6,386 nucleotides of DNA, taken from Gammaproteobacteria bacterium. Its GTDB lineage: Bacteria > Pseudomonadota > Gammaproteobacteria > SZUA-229. Below, one piece after another: positions 1-6,044 of the stretch. The notes below the pieces were generated by a model, which was given only the letters and a program-made list of their open reading frames with translations, had not been told where the DNA came from and did not search any database. The DNA lies in assembly GCA_029879605.1 (NCBI GenBank), contig JAOUQA010000130.1, positions 1-6,386 on the forward strand, given 5' to 3'. Both the position numbers and the translations under genes were made by a program. The first letter of the stretch is position 1. Each line of letters starts with the position of its first letter.

Positions 1-2070
1 GATGAGATAAAAGCACTTAACAATATAACCAAAATAATAAAAACCGTACTTTCTAAAGACCCAAATAATATAGATGCTCAGATTTTAGAAGCATCAGTAA
101 ACATACACAACAATGAAAACCAAAAAGCCAGTGAGCAGCTAAGCAACATTCTTAAAATAAGACCCGATACTTTTTCAGCCATCATCTTGCTGGCTAATCA
201 ATATGAAAAAGAATCACAAATAGAACAAACAATAAATATTTATAAAAACGGTTTGAAAAATGCCAAGGATAAAGACAAAGAGAAACTTAGATTACAATTA
301 GCTAGTTTCTATGAAAGAAACAAACGCCTAGATGATGCAATAAAAACCATGCAGGAGGCAATTAAGCTTTATCCTGATAATTATTCCTACAAAACGAACC
401 TGGCATCTATTTATTTACAGCAAAATAAAATCAACGAAGCCGAAAATATTTACAGAAGAGCCCTCAATGAAGCACCAAATGAATCCTATCGTTACCTGGT
501 ACTATCTGAGTTTATGGCCAGGGAAAAAGGAATATCTTATGCAATAACTGAGCTGGAAAATGCAGCAAAGGCTTTACCCGAACATCCGGATATCTTAATT
601 GCACTGGCAATCAACTATCAGAAGGCGGGAAAGAAAGAATTATCCGTTCAGTTACTGGAGAATATTATTACACAATGGAAAACCACACCAACAGGAATAA
701 AAGCACGTAAAGCGCTTGCCAAATACCTGCCAGGTACTGGTGATACATCAAGAACAAGAATGCTAGTTGATGAAATTCTGAAAGAAATTCCAACAGATAA
801 TGATGCCCTGATTATAAAAGCAAAACTGGCCATTAATGATAAGGATTACGATACTGCTATCAATGCACTCAGAACAGTTATGAAAGAACAACCAGATTCA
901 ATCGAAGTTATTCAATTACTGATCGAAGCGCATCTAAACAAAGGTGAAATCGAGCTTGCCAGGAATACCCTGGAAAAGTCTATCGAACTATCACCTGATA
1001 ACTTTGATATTCACTTAAAACTTGCACGCTTCAATATTGCAACAAAAAACATTGACACCGCACTGGATCAGATTAATAACCTGCTTGATAAAAGACCCGA
1101 TCATTTTGAAACACTGATAGTTAAATCAGAAGCTCTAGCAGCAAAAGGTGAAATCAATAAAGTTATAACCGTACTTAACAGATTAAAACAGCTCAAACCA
1201 GACAATCCAGAAGGCTGGTTTAGAATGGGTCGTTTGTATAAATCACAGAATAAACCTGACAAGTCAATTATTGAATTAGATTCCGCATTTGACAAGAATC
1301 CAGAATCTGAAGATTTACTTGCAGAATTAATAGATCTTGAAATATCACAAAAAAAACAATCATCATCTATAAAACGACTACAGAATTTAATTAACAAACA
1401 ACCTGAACACCCATTTGCATACAAACTAATCGGCATGGTTTATCTATCCGAAAAAGAAAATGGCAAGGCAAAACAGATGCTAGATAAGCACCTGACAATC
1501 AAACCAGATGATACGCCAATATATACCTTTCTCGCAGACTACCACAAAAACAGAGCCGAATTCGATCAGGCCGCGAATTATTTTATCAAGGGATTAAATT
1601 CAGACCCGAACAATTTTGCACTTAAATTTGGTTTGGCTGGCACTTATGAATTACAGAAAAACTATGACCAGGCAATCGAAATTTATGAAGATATACTGAC
1701 CCAACAAAAAGATAATCTTATTGCAACCAATAATCTGGTCACTTTACTGGTTAATCATAAAAATGATCAGCATAGCCTGGAGCGTGCTGAAAAACTGGCA
1801 GAACAATTTAAAAACAGCAATCAGCCTGCCCTTCAAGATACACTCGGCTGGGTTTATTACAAACTCGGGAGATACAATGACGCGCTTACCTATTTACAAC
1901 AAGCAACACAATCTGCCCCTGCAGTATCTACTTTTAATTTTCATCTAGCAATGGCATATATTGAAACAAATGATAAGACAAAGGCAATTAAACACCTTGA
2001 AATGGTCACATCTAATCAACGTTACCCAGAATACAAAAAAGCAAAAGCAGCATTAGAAAAATTAAAATAG
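1..2070 (+). CDS. TPR-repeat protein, PrsT-like, 5' end outside window
   Basis: This is the C-terminal 689 residues of a long tetratricopeptide-repeat protein. The frame is open to base 1, so the TTG at 187 is not the true start. Nearly the whole product is helix-pair units of about 34 residues with the TPR pattern (A/G at the turn, AxxxYxxAL in the second helix, PDN/PEN at the boundary), roughly 18-20 units. Near the end DTLGWVYYKLGRYNDAL is a textbook unit, and the protein closes with a short basic helix. No catalytic motif is seen; such proteins are scaffolds. In exosortase bacteria a TPR lipoprotein called PrsT (usually about 900 residues) accompanies the sorting and polysaccharide genes, and the VPLPA proteins next door make that the leading identification. 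A lipobox cannot be checked because the N-terminus is missing. A generic TPR protein remains possible. It converges on the gene at 2281. Confidence 0.85.
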   Translation, partial: DEIKALNNITKIIKTVLSKDPNNIDAQILEASVNIHNNENQKASEQLSNILKIRPDTFSAIILLANQYEKESQIEQTINIYKNGLKNAKDKDKEKLRLQLASFYERNKRLDDAIKTMQEAIKLYPDNYSYKTNLASIYLQQNKINEAENIYRRALNEAPNESYRYLVLSEFMAREKGISYAITELENAAKALPEHPDILIALAINYQKAGKKELSVQLLENIITQWKTTPTGIKARKALAKYLPGTGDTSRTRMLVDEILKEIPTDNDALIIKAKLAINDKDYDTAINALRTVMKEQPDSIEVIQLLIEAHLNKGEIELARNTLEKSIELSPDNFDIHLKLARFNIATKNIDTALDQINNLLDKRPDHFETLIVKSEALAAKGEINKVITVLNRLKQLKPDNPEGWFRMGRLYKSQNKPDKSIIELDSAFDKNPESEDLLAELIDLEISQKKQSSSIKRLQNLINKQPEHPFAYKLIGMVYLSEKENGKAKQMLDKHLTIKPDDTPIYTFLADYHKNRAEFDQAANYFIKGLNSDPNNFALKFGLAGTYELQKNYDQAIEIYEDILTQQKDNLIATNNLVTLLVNHKNDQHSLERAEKLAEQFKNSNQPALQDTLGWVYYKLGRYNDALTYLQQATQSAPAVSTFNFHLAMAYIETNDKTKAIKHLEMVTSNQRYPEYKKAKAALEKLK

Positions 2071-2229
2071 ACTAGCTAATAAGTTTAATATTAATGTCTG
2101 TAACTAATCAGATAATTTAACCATGACTATATTACATGATTATTAACAATAGATAATAAAAACATCTAGCGCATTAAAACTAACTAGGGAAACATAATAA
2201 ATAATTATTATTTCGCTCTAATTTTGCCG
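2071..2229. other. AT-rich convergent intergenic gap
   Basis: This stretch lies between the stop of the rightward TPR gene and the terminator of the leftward cluster. It is strongly AT-rich and has no reading frame with a ribosome binding site. It includes a 10-base palindrome, AATAATTATT, near 2202-2211. I see no independent strong terminator for the TPR gene here, so that transcript may run into the hairpin at 2230-2262. Confidence 0.6.
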
Positions 2230-2262
2230 AAAAAAATAGCCCTGTGTCAAACAGGGCTATTT
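2230..2262 (-). terminator. Rho-independent terminator of the leftward gene cluster
   Basis: A perfect 12-base inverted repeat is present: AAATAGCCCTGT (2234-2245) and its complement (2251-2262), with a five-base loop. On the minus strand the stem is followed by a run of seven U (2236 down to 2230). This is a classical intrinsic terminator placed 18 bases beyond the stop codon of the 2281-3330 gene. On the plus strand the stem ends in only three U before an A run, so it is a weaker stop for the incoming TPR transcript, although it may serve both. Confidence 0.9.
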
Positions 2263-2280
2263 AAAATTGAAACCCAATAT

Positions 2281-3330
2281 TTATTCTATATTTAAGGTTT
2301 TGGCAGCTGATATCGCATTACCATATGCATCTGACGCAGAAGCATCTACGCGAATAGCAGTTGCAGGCAAATTAAGATTACTAGCACCTTGATTAACAAA
2401 AACAACATCGCCATCGTTTACGCGATACACTTTTGTTGCATTGCCGTACCTAACCACAGGATCAGGGTCACAGATATCTGATGCTTTTATGCTTATACCC
2501 ACGGGACCCGCACTGGATGACTCGATTTCATCACCTGAATAATTAACAAATGCAATCTTCAGCTCAGGACGAGTGGTATCACGCACCTGAACCGACACCG
2601 ATGCGGTATCTGAGTCACCATTTGTCAAGGTTGCAGTAGCATTAACGATATGTGAACCAACCGTAAAAAATTCACTTATACTCATCCCGGTACCAGCAGA
2701 TTCACCGTTAACTTCCCATGTAATTGCATCTAATACAGCATCGCCATATAATTGCGGCATCGCATTAATAGTGATTTCTCTACCTGACACCTGGTTACAT
2801 TCCTGTGTATTTCCACCTTCTACATTAACAGCCATTTCTACAAATGCGCCTGTTTTCTCAACATTAAATTCAATAAAAGCAGTAATACCATGAAATGGAC
2901 CACCAATTATGGTGTTACCAGGTATTGATACATTTGTGTATGATAAGCCATCGGGACTGAGACTCCATGCCATAAATAGTTGAAAAGGAATTCCATTCCA
3001 TTCAAATACTATATATGCCCCCACAGTATTTTCCGGAATTGTTTCAGTTCTAGTTTGATTGCCATAAAAAATCGACGAATACGTCCTAGTATGCATACCT
3101 GGTGGCAATAGCTCACCAACAAGTGTAGTAACAGGCATGCCAAAGAAAATAAACTCATCAACACTAATCATATTAGTCGATCTATCAATAACTCCTGTAA
3201 TTGGAAACATCATACCAGGTGGAAGAACCATTGGCATCTCAAAAGAGCCTGCAAACTTATCTGCCGCAAGAGCATTCACCCCAGATAGCATTAAAACCAT
3301 GGAAATTAGTACTATTTTCATTTTTTTCAT
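2281..3330 (-). CDS. Secreted protein: VPLPA-family exposed domain fused to Ig-like (PKD/HYR) modules, no sorting tail
   Basis: The product is 349 residues. The chosen start is the ATG at 3330, which has GGAG six bases upstream. An in-frame ATG at 3357 would add nine residues but would bury that site. A signal peptide (MKKMKIVLISMVLMLSG, cleavage near ALA at 20-22) sends it out of the cytoplasm. Residues about 24-165 carry the same marks as the neighbouring sorted proteins: FIFFGMP at 60-66 and IIGGPFHG at 141-148. Residues about 173-250 look like a PKD/HYR-type Ig module (TWEVNGESAGTG, then VGSHIVNATATLTNGDSDTASVSVQV). It is followed by DTTRPELKI and a second module to the end containing ASDICDPDP and ASASDAYGN. 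There is no VPLPA or other C-terminal anchor, so the protein is inferred to be released or matrix-bound. It is the last leftward gene before the terminator. Its function is unknown; adhesion or matrix binding is inferred only from the Ig-like modules. Confidence 0.85.
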   Translation of the reverse strand: MKKMKIVLISMVLMLSGVNALAADKFAGSFEMPMVLPPGMMFPITGVIDRSTNMISVDEFIFFGMPVTTLVGELLPPGMHTRTYSSIFYGNQTRTETIPENTVGAYIVFEWNGIPFQLFMAWSLSPDGLSYTNVSIPGNTIIGGPFHGITAFIEFNVEKTGAFVEMAVNVEGGNTQECNQVSGREITINAMPQLYGDAVLDAITWEVNGESAGTGMSISEFFTVGSHIVNATATLTNGDSDTASVSVQVRDTTRPELKIAFVNYSGDEIESSSAGPVGISIKASDICDPDPVVRYGNATKVYRVNDGDVVFVNQGASNLNLPATAIRVDASASDAYGNAISAAKTLNIE

Positions 3331-3336
3331 CGTTTT

Positions 3337-3340
3337 CTCC
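3337..3340 (-). promoter_or_regulatory. Ribosome binding site GGAG that decides the 3330 start
   Basis: On the minus strand GGAG is followed by six bases and then ATG at 3330, which begins a normal signal peptide. The ATG at 3357 has no comparable site in front of it. The leader (GGAGAAAA then ATGAAAAA) closely resembles that of the gene starting at 4185. Confidence 0.75.
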
Positions 3341-3373
3341 AAACGTTGTTTTGACATTAATTATGTTGCGTAT

Positions 3374-3403
3374 TTAATATTCGAATATATCCAAAAACTG
3401 CAA
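3374..3403 (-). promoter_or_regulatory. Possible promoter for the 2281-3330 gene
   Basis: On the minus strand TTGCAG (3403-3398) and TATTAA (3379-3374) are separated by 18 bases. They are weak matches to sigma-70 -35 and -10 boxes. The spacer ends in the perfect palindrome ATATTCGAATAT (3377-3388), which could be an operator or chance in AT-rich DNA. This sits in the only sizeable gap in the leftward series, 44-73 bases upstream of the start at 3330. Confidence 0.25.
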
Positions 3404-3439
3404 AAAAAATCTAACGAGCCTTCAAGATAAATCGATCCA

Positions 3440-3547
3440 TCAAGAGTTATCATGAAATTCCCACCGGCAATATCCAGCGATGCTATATGCACCCAATGGT
3501 TTTGATATTACAAGTGCAAACAGCATAGTAAATATCCATTTATTCAT
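3440..3547 (-). CDS. Small secreted ORF of 35 residues, possibly the frameshifted start of a longer gene
   Basis: The ATG at 3547 has AGGTGG (3559-3554) six bases upstream, the same spacing as neighbouring genes, and lies 29 bases after the stop of the 3577-4185 gene. The product begins MNKWIFTMLFALVISKPLGA, a convincing signal peptide with a cleavage site near LGA or GAYS. Only about 15 residues follow (YSIAGYCRWEFHDNS) before TGA at 3440. The +1 frame over the last part is open and continues to TAA at 3361, reading DIAGGNFMITLDGSIYLEG and beyond, with a strand-like alternation similar to the early part of the neighbouring exposed domains. Either this is a true tiny secreted peptide, or a single indel broke a gene of about 60 residues. 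No family is recognised. The product carries no VPLPA tail in either frame. Confidence 0.5.
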   Translation of the reverse strand: MNKWIFTMLFALVISKPLGAYSIAGYCRWEFHDNS

Positions 3548-3553
3548 CAGCAC

Positions 3554-3559
3554 CCACCT
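3554..3559 (-). promoter_or_regulatory. Ribosome binding site AGGTGG of the small ORF
   Basis: On the minus strand AGGTGG stands six bases before the ATG at 3547. It is the main reason, with the signal peptide, for believing that this short frame is translated. Confidence 0.5.
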
Positions 3560-3576
3560 AATACATAATGATTAAC

Positions 3577-4185
3577 TCAGTTCATCCTTCTAAATCTTGC
3601 TAAACCAAAAATAGACATTAGACCAGAAACAAATAGCCAGATTGCTGCCGGTACTGGCACGCTTGATATAGTTCCAGTCAAATTCAATGAATAAACAAAA
3701 CCTGCATAACCATTTGGCTCATCAGCAGGCACTGTTGCCGAATAAATTAATGTATAGGTATCACCATGACCACAATCAACAGCACAAACCACATCGGCTA
3801 CACCTTCTGCATTCCCGGCCCAGGCACCAGAGCCCAGGTTAAAACTGGAACTAGCACCATTGAATGCCCAGGACCAGCCAGAAAAATCCAGGGCTGCAGT
3901 ATTACCACTAGTGCTTAAAACACTGGTTGGGCTTGTCGTATAATGCATTCCGGGTGCACCAAGGAATACGAAATAATCTATGCCGCCAGCAAAACTAAAA
4001 TCATAGTGCTGTACAGCGCCCAGATTGATTCCATCAGCACCAGTGATCGGGTTTACACCCAGAAAATCAAAATAGGAACCGGAATCAATGGATAAATGAG
4101 CATTACTCATCAAGGCAGAATGCACATTAAAACTACTCAAGCCCAAAGCGATTACACATGACGCTGACAAAATATTTTTCTTCAT
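3577..4185 (-). CDS. VPLPA-type exosortase-sorted surface protein (VPVPA variant)
   Basis: The product is 202 residues. The start at 4185 is preferred over the in-frame ATG at 4197 because GGAG lies six bases upstream of it and overlaps the earlier ATG. A signal peptide (MKKNILSASCVIALGLSS, cleavage near HSA at 22-24) is followed by an exposed, probably beta-rich domain. That domain contains DYFVFLGAPG (70-79), LDFSGWSWAFNG (99-110), FNLGSGAW (115-122), a possible disulphide pair C134/C138, and YTLIYSA (144-150). The tail at 176-202 is VPVPAAIW, a hydrophobic stretch with SGL, then RFRR. In the known VPLPA/PEP-CTERM family this tail is recognised by an exosortase at the inner membrane and the protein is delivered to the cell surface or matrix. 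The domain matches its neighbours at 4896, 5445 and 6045. Its ligand is unknown. Confidence 0.9.
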   Translation of the reverse strand: MKKNILSASCVIALGLSSFNVHSALMSNAHLSIDSGSYFDFLGVNPITGADGINLGAVQHYDFSFAGGIDYFVFLGAPGMHYTTSPTSVLSTSGNTAALDFSGWSWAFNGASSSFNLGSGAWAGNAEGVADVVCAVDCGHGDTYTLIYSATVPADEPNGYAGFVYSLNLTGTISSVPVPAAIWLFVSGLMSIFGLARFRRMN

Positions 4186-4191
4186 TTTTTT

Positions 4192-4195
4192 CTCC
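4192..4195 (-). promoter_or_regulatory. Ribosome binding site GGAG that decides the 4185 start
   Basis: On the minus strand the sequence reads ATGGAGAAAAAAATGAAG. GGAG is six bases before the second ATG (4185), and the first ATG (4197) overlaps the binding site itself. The second ATG therefore starts the protein. Confidence 0.75.
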
Positions 4196-4230
4196 ATTGG
4201 GGTGGTAAATTTTTAATTATTTTTAATTCA

Positions 4231-4857
4231 TTATTTTCCCACTTTTTTGACACTGTATAATCCGATCAATCCGGAAATAAATAACCATAGAGCAGCAGGC
4301 AGTGGCACAGGTCGCACCAGGAAACTGGAGTAATGCTCACTGGCAAAATCCGTACCCAGAATATAGTAATCGCTGGAAGTACGTACACGAACACCGTCAT
4401 AATGATAGGACAACTCCATTACCCAGCGTTCGTTAGACGCCAGTGGTGCACCACCCTCTACCATACCCAGTGCATGGGTACCGATGCCCGCAGGATCAAA
4501 CAGAACAGAGGTACCTAACCGATCAGCCAGATCCTTCACGATTGACCACTCACCATTTTCAACCCAGGTAAAGTTGGTATCAGTAATATTGGCTTCAGAC
4601 CAGAGATGCAATACTTCATCACGGGTTGCAAAACGAAAACCGTCATATGCACCGCCAGTTCCCAATTGTGCAGTGACCTCGTTATATGACTGATTTAATG
4701 TAACACTTAAATCCAGCCATTGAAGATTTGTGGAAGTATCATGAAGCAGTAAATTATCACCCGAGGTTTGCCAGTCGACGTCGAGCAAGGCCGCATGAAC
4801 TGTCCCTGATAATAGGAAGAAAAATAAAACAAACACCTGGGGGTAATTCTTAATCAT
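4231..4857 (-). CDS. VPLPA-tailed surface protein with Lcl_C/DUF1566-like domain
   Basis: The product is 208 residues, with the start ATG at 4857 preceded by AAGGA (4869-4865) at seven bases. The signal peptide has a long hydrophobic core (VFVLFFFLLSG) with cleavage near VHA at 20-22. The exposed domain differs from the other genes in this cluster. It has DTSTNLQWLDLS, then SYNEV, then YDGFRFATRDEV, and ends SSFLVRPV. That order (D-T-x-L-x-W, an SYNEV/W-x-E-A helix, a GWRLPT-like G-F-R-F-A-T-x-x-E, and a closing V-R) resembles the Lcl_C/DUF1566 fold, so the assignment is an inference from pattern. The tail at 184-208 is VPLPAALW, a hydrophobic segment, and KKVGK. It sits between two members of the other family with gaps of 38 and 45 bases, so it is probably co-transcribed and sorted by the same exosortase. 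The role is unknown; surface binding is a guess from the fold. Confidence 0.88.
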   Translation of the reverse strand: MIKNYPQVFVLFFFLLSGTVHAALLDVDWQTSGDNLLLHDTSTNLQWLDLSVTLNQSYNEVTAQLGTGGAYDGFRFATRDEVLHLWSEANITDTNFTWVENGEWSIVKDLADRLGTSVLFDPAGIGTHALGMVEGGAPLASNERWVMELSYHYDGVRVRTSSDYYILGTDFASEHYSSFLVRPVPLPAALWLFISGLIGLYSVKKVGK

Positions 4858-4895
4858 TTTATAATCCTTTTAAAGTTAACAATGTTTTACATTTA

Positions 4896-5438
4896 TTAAT
4901 TATTCTTGTTTCGTGCAACCCCAAACATCCCAATCAAACCTGAGACAAACAACCAGAATGCAGCAGGCAACGGTACAGGCCTTATATCCATGGTCCATTC
5001 TGTTGTATAACCATAAAACGAAGCTCCAGTGATAATGCTTGACCAGCTAGCACGATAAAAATCGTCAATTGCTACCAGCTCTGCTAAAGCACCTTGATGC
5101 AATGGATATGAACCAAACTCCACCCAGACAAAAGAAGAAAAGTCTGCTGTTAAATTTTCTAAATCAACAGTTGGCACAGGCATATTATTTCCAGTTAAAC
5201 TGGTCTCACTAAAATAAGTTGCATTCGGTGCACCAAAGAATATAAAACGATCCAGACCAGAAGGGCCGTACTCCCCTTCTGTAAAGGTACCTGTACCAGG
5301 AATAATCGTAATATTATCAACAGGAAAACCTTCTCCCTGAATTGAAAAAGAACCTTGTAAAACTTCATAAGTCATCGCCCTGACTGTATTAACGTACAAC
5401 AACAAAGCAATAATGATCAGAAATTTAAGTTTTATCAT
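4896..5438 (-). CDS. VPLPA-type exosortase-sorted surface protein, tandem paralogue
   Basis: The product is 180 residues. A signal peptide (MIKLKFLIIIALLLYVNT, cleavage near VRA at 19-21) leads to an exposed domain starting TYEVLQGSFSIQG. It contains IPGTGTFTEG (46-55), LDRFIFFGAP (62-71), LTADFSSFVWV (96-106), DDFYRASWSS (125-134) and TTEWTMDIRP. The tail at 155-180 is VPLPAAFWLFVSGL and so on, ending ARNKNN, which is less basic than usual. It resembles the 5445-6020 product along its full length with short deletions, and the DNA is also alike, so the two arose by tandem duplication. The start lies six bases after the stop of the upstream gene and lacks a clear Shine-Dalgarno, which suggests translational coupling. 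Sorting to the surface by an exosortase is inferred from the tail; the exposed domain has no recognised function. Confidence 0.9.
   Translation of the reverse strand: MIKLKFLIIIALLLYVNTVRAMTYEVLQGSFSIQGEGFPVDNITIIPGTGTFTEGEYGPSGLDRFIFFGAPNATYFSETSLTGNNMPVPTVDLENLTADFSSFVWVEFGSYPLHQGALAELVAIDDFYRASWSSIITGASFYGYTTEWTMDIRPVPLPAAFWLFVSGLIGMFGVARNKNN
4921..5000 (-). repeat. Copy 1 of an 80-base paralogous coding repeat
   Basis: This block encodes the segment from EWTMDIRP through the VPLPA tail. It aligns without gaps to 5476-5555 (71 of 80 bases identical by hand count) and to 6070-6149. The 17 bases at 4984-5000 are identical in all three copies, and the first 23 bases are identical to those of copy 2. 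Confidence 0.85.
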
Positions 5439-5444
5439 TTTTCA

Positions 5445-6020
5445 TTACCGTGTGTTATATTTTCTACGCGACAGGCCAAACATCCCAATCAAACCTGACG
5501 CAAACAACCAGAAAGCTGAAGGCAATGGCACGGGTCTTATATCCATGGTCCATTCAGATGTAAATCCATCAAATGGCCCACCAAGTATAAGACTTGACCA
5601 ACTAGCACGGTAAAAGTCATCTATAGGTGTAAGTTGTGCAATTGCACCTGAATCCACGTGATACCAGGCTAAAGCTATCCAGACAAAGGATGAAAAATCT
5701 GCAGTAAGATTCACTAAGTCAACAGTTGGCGCCGATCTAATATCACCGCCTAAACCGGTTTCGAAAAAAAATGCATATTCTGGTGAACCAAAGAATTGAA
5801 ACTCTTCCAGACCTGTTTCAGCGTACATTGTCTCATACAAGGGGGAGTATTTATCAAACACACCTTCTGTAAATGAACCAACACCTGGGATTACAGTAAC
5901 TTCAGGCGTTACACCCTCAATATAAAAGGTGCCCTGCAATACATTATAAGTCGCGGCACTGGCCGAATTCATAACTATAAAAACTAAAGCGATAAATATT
6001 GAGAATTTTATTTTCATCAT
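5445..6020 (-). CDS. VPLPA-type exosortase-sorted surface protein, tandem paralogue
   Basis: The product is 191 residues. The start at 6020 has AGCAGG (6032-6027) six bases upstream; a second ATG directly follows, so the exact start may be one codon later. The signal peptide (MMKIKFSIFIALVFIVMN, cleavage near ASA at 20-22) is followed by TYNVLQGTFYIEG, IPGVGSFTEG (44-53), LEEFQFFGSP (71-80), LTADFSSFVWI (105-115), DDFYRASWSS and GGPFDG (147-152). The tail at 164-191 is VPLPSAFWLFASGL and so on, ending in the basic RRKYNTR. Compared with its neighbour at 4896 it has an insertion at about 55-70 (DKYSPLYETMYAET). The stop is TAA with TGA directly behind it, and the next ATG begins six bases on. 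It is a probable exosortase substrate displayed on the surface; its function is unknown. Confidence 0.9.
   Translation of the reverse strand: MMKIKFSIFIALVFIVMNSASAATYNVLQGTFYIEGVTPEVTVIPGVGSFTEGVFDKYSPLYETMYAETGLEEFQFFGSPEYAFFFETGLGGDIRSAPTVDLVNLTADFSSFVWIALAWYHVDSGAIAQLTPIDDFYRASWSSLILGGPFDGFTSEWTMDIRPVPLPSAFWLFASGLIGMFGLSRRKYNTR
5476..5555 (-). repeat. Copy 2 of the 80-base paralogous coding repeat
   Basis: This block encodes EWTMDIRP plus the VPLPS tail of the 5445-6020 gene. By hand count it shares 71 of 80 bases with 4921-5000 and 72 of 80 with 6070-6149, all in frame and without gaps. The invariant 17-base core is at 5539-5555. Confidence 0.85.
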
Positions 6021-6026
6021 TTAATA

Positions 6027-6032
6027 CCTGCT
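6027..6032 (-). promoter_or_regulatory. Ribosome binding site AGCAGG of the 5445-6020 gene
   Basis: On the minus strand AGCAGG stands six bases before the ATG at 6020, within the 24-base gap after the stop of the upstream gene. The gap holds no hairpin, which fits read-through from one gene to the next. Confidence 0.55.
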
Positions 6033-6044
6033 ATTTTTTAATTT

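Noticed and set aside
187..189. TTG at 187 as the start of the TPR gene
   Set aside because: The frame is open to base 1 and the upstream 62 residues continue the TPR pattern, so the gene is truncated by the window edge.
1101..1436. Minus-strand frame of 111 codons inside the TPR gene
   Set aside because: It lies wholly within a well-supported repeat protein and its product shows no domain or signal; it is a shadow frame.
3137..3430. Plus-strand frame of 97 codons over the start of the 2281-3330 gene
   Set aside because: It is antisense to the signal peptide and FFGMP region and has no recognisable content.
3407..3430. Hairpin plus T run as a terminator after the small ORF
   Set aside because: A T run exists on the minus strand, but the preceding bases pair only over about four positions, too weak to call.
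4156..4185. Lipoprotein signal in the 3577-4185 product (LSASC at residues 6-10)
   Set aside because: The cysteine falls before the hydrophobic core, and a normal signal peptidase I site follows at about residue 24.
4333..4693. Plus-strand frames opposite the 4231-4857 gene
   Set aside because: They are antisense to a gene with a signal peptide, recognisable motifs and sorting tail, and show no features of their own.
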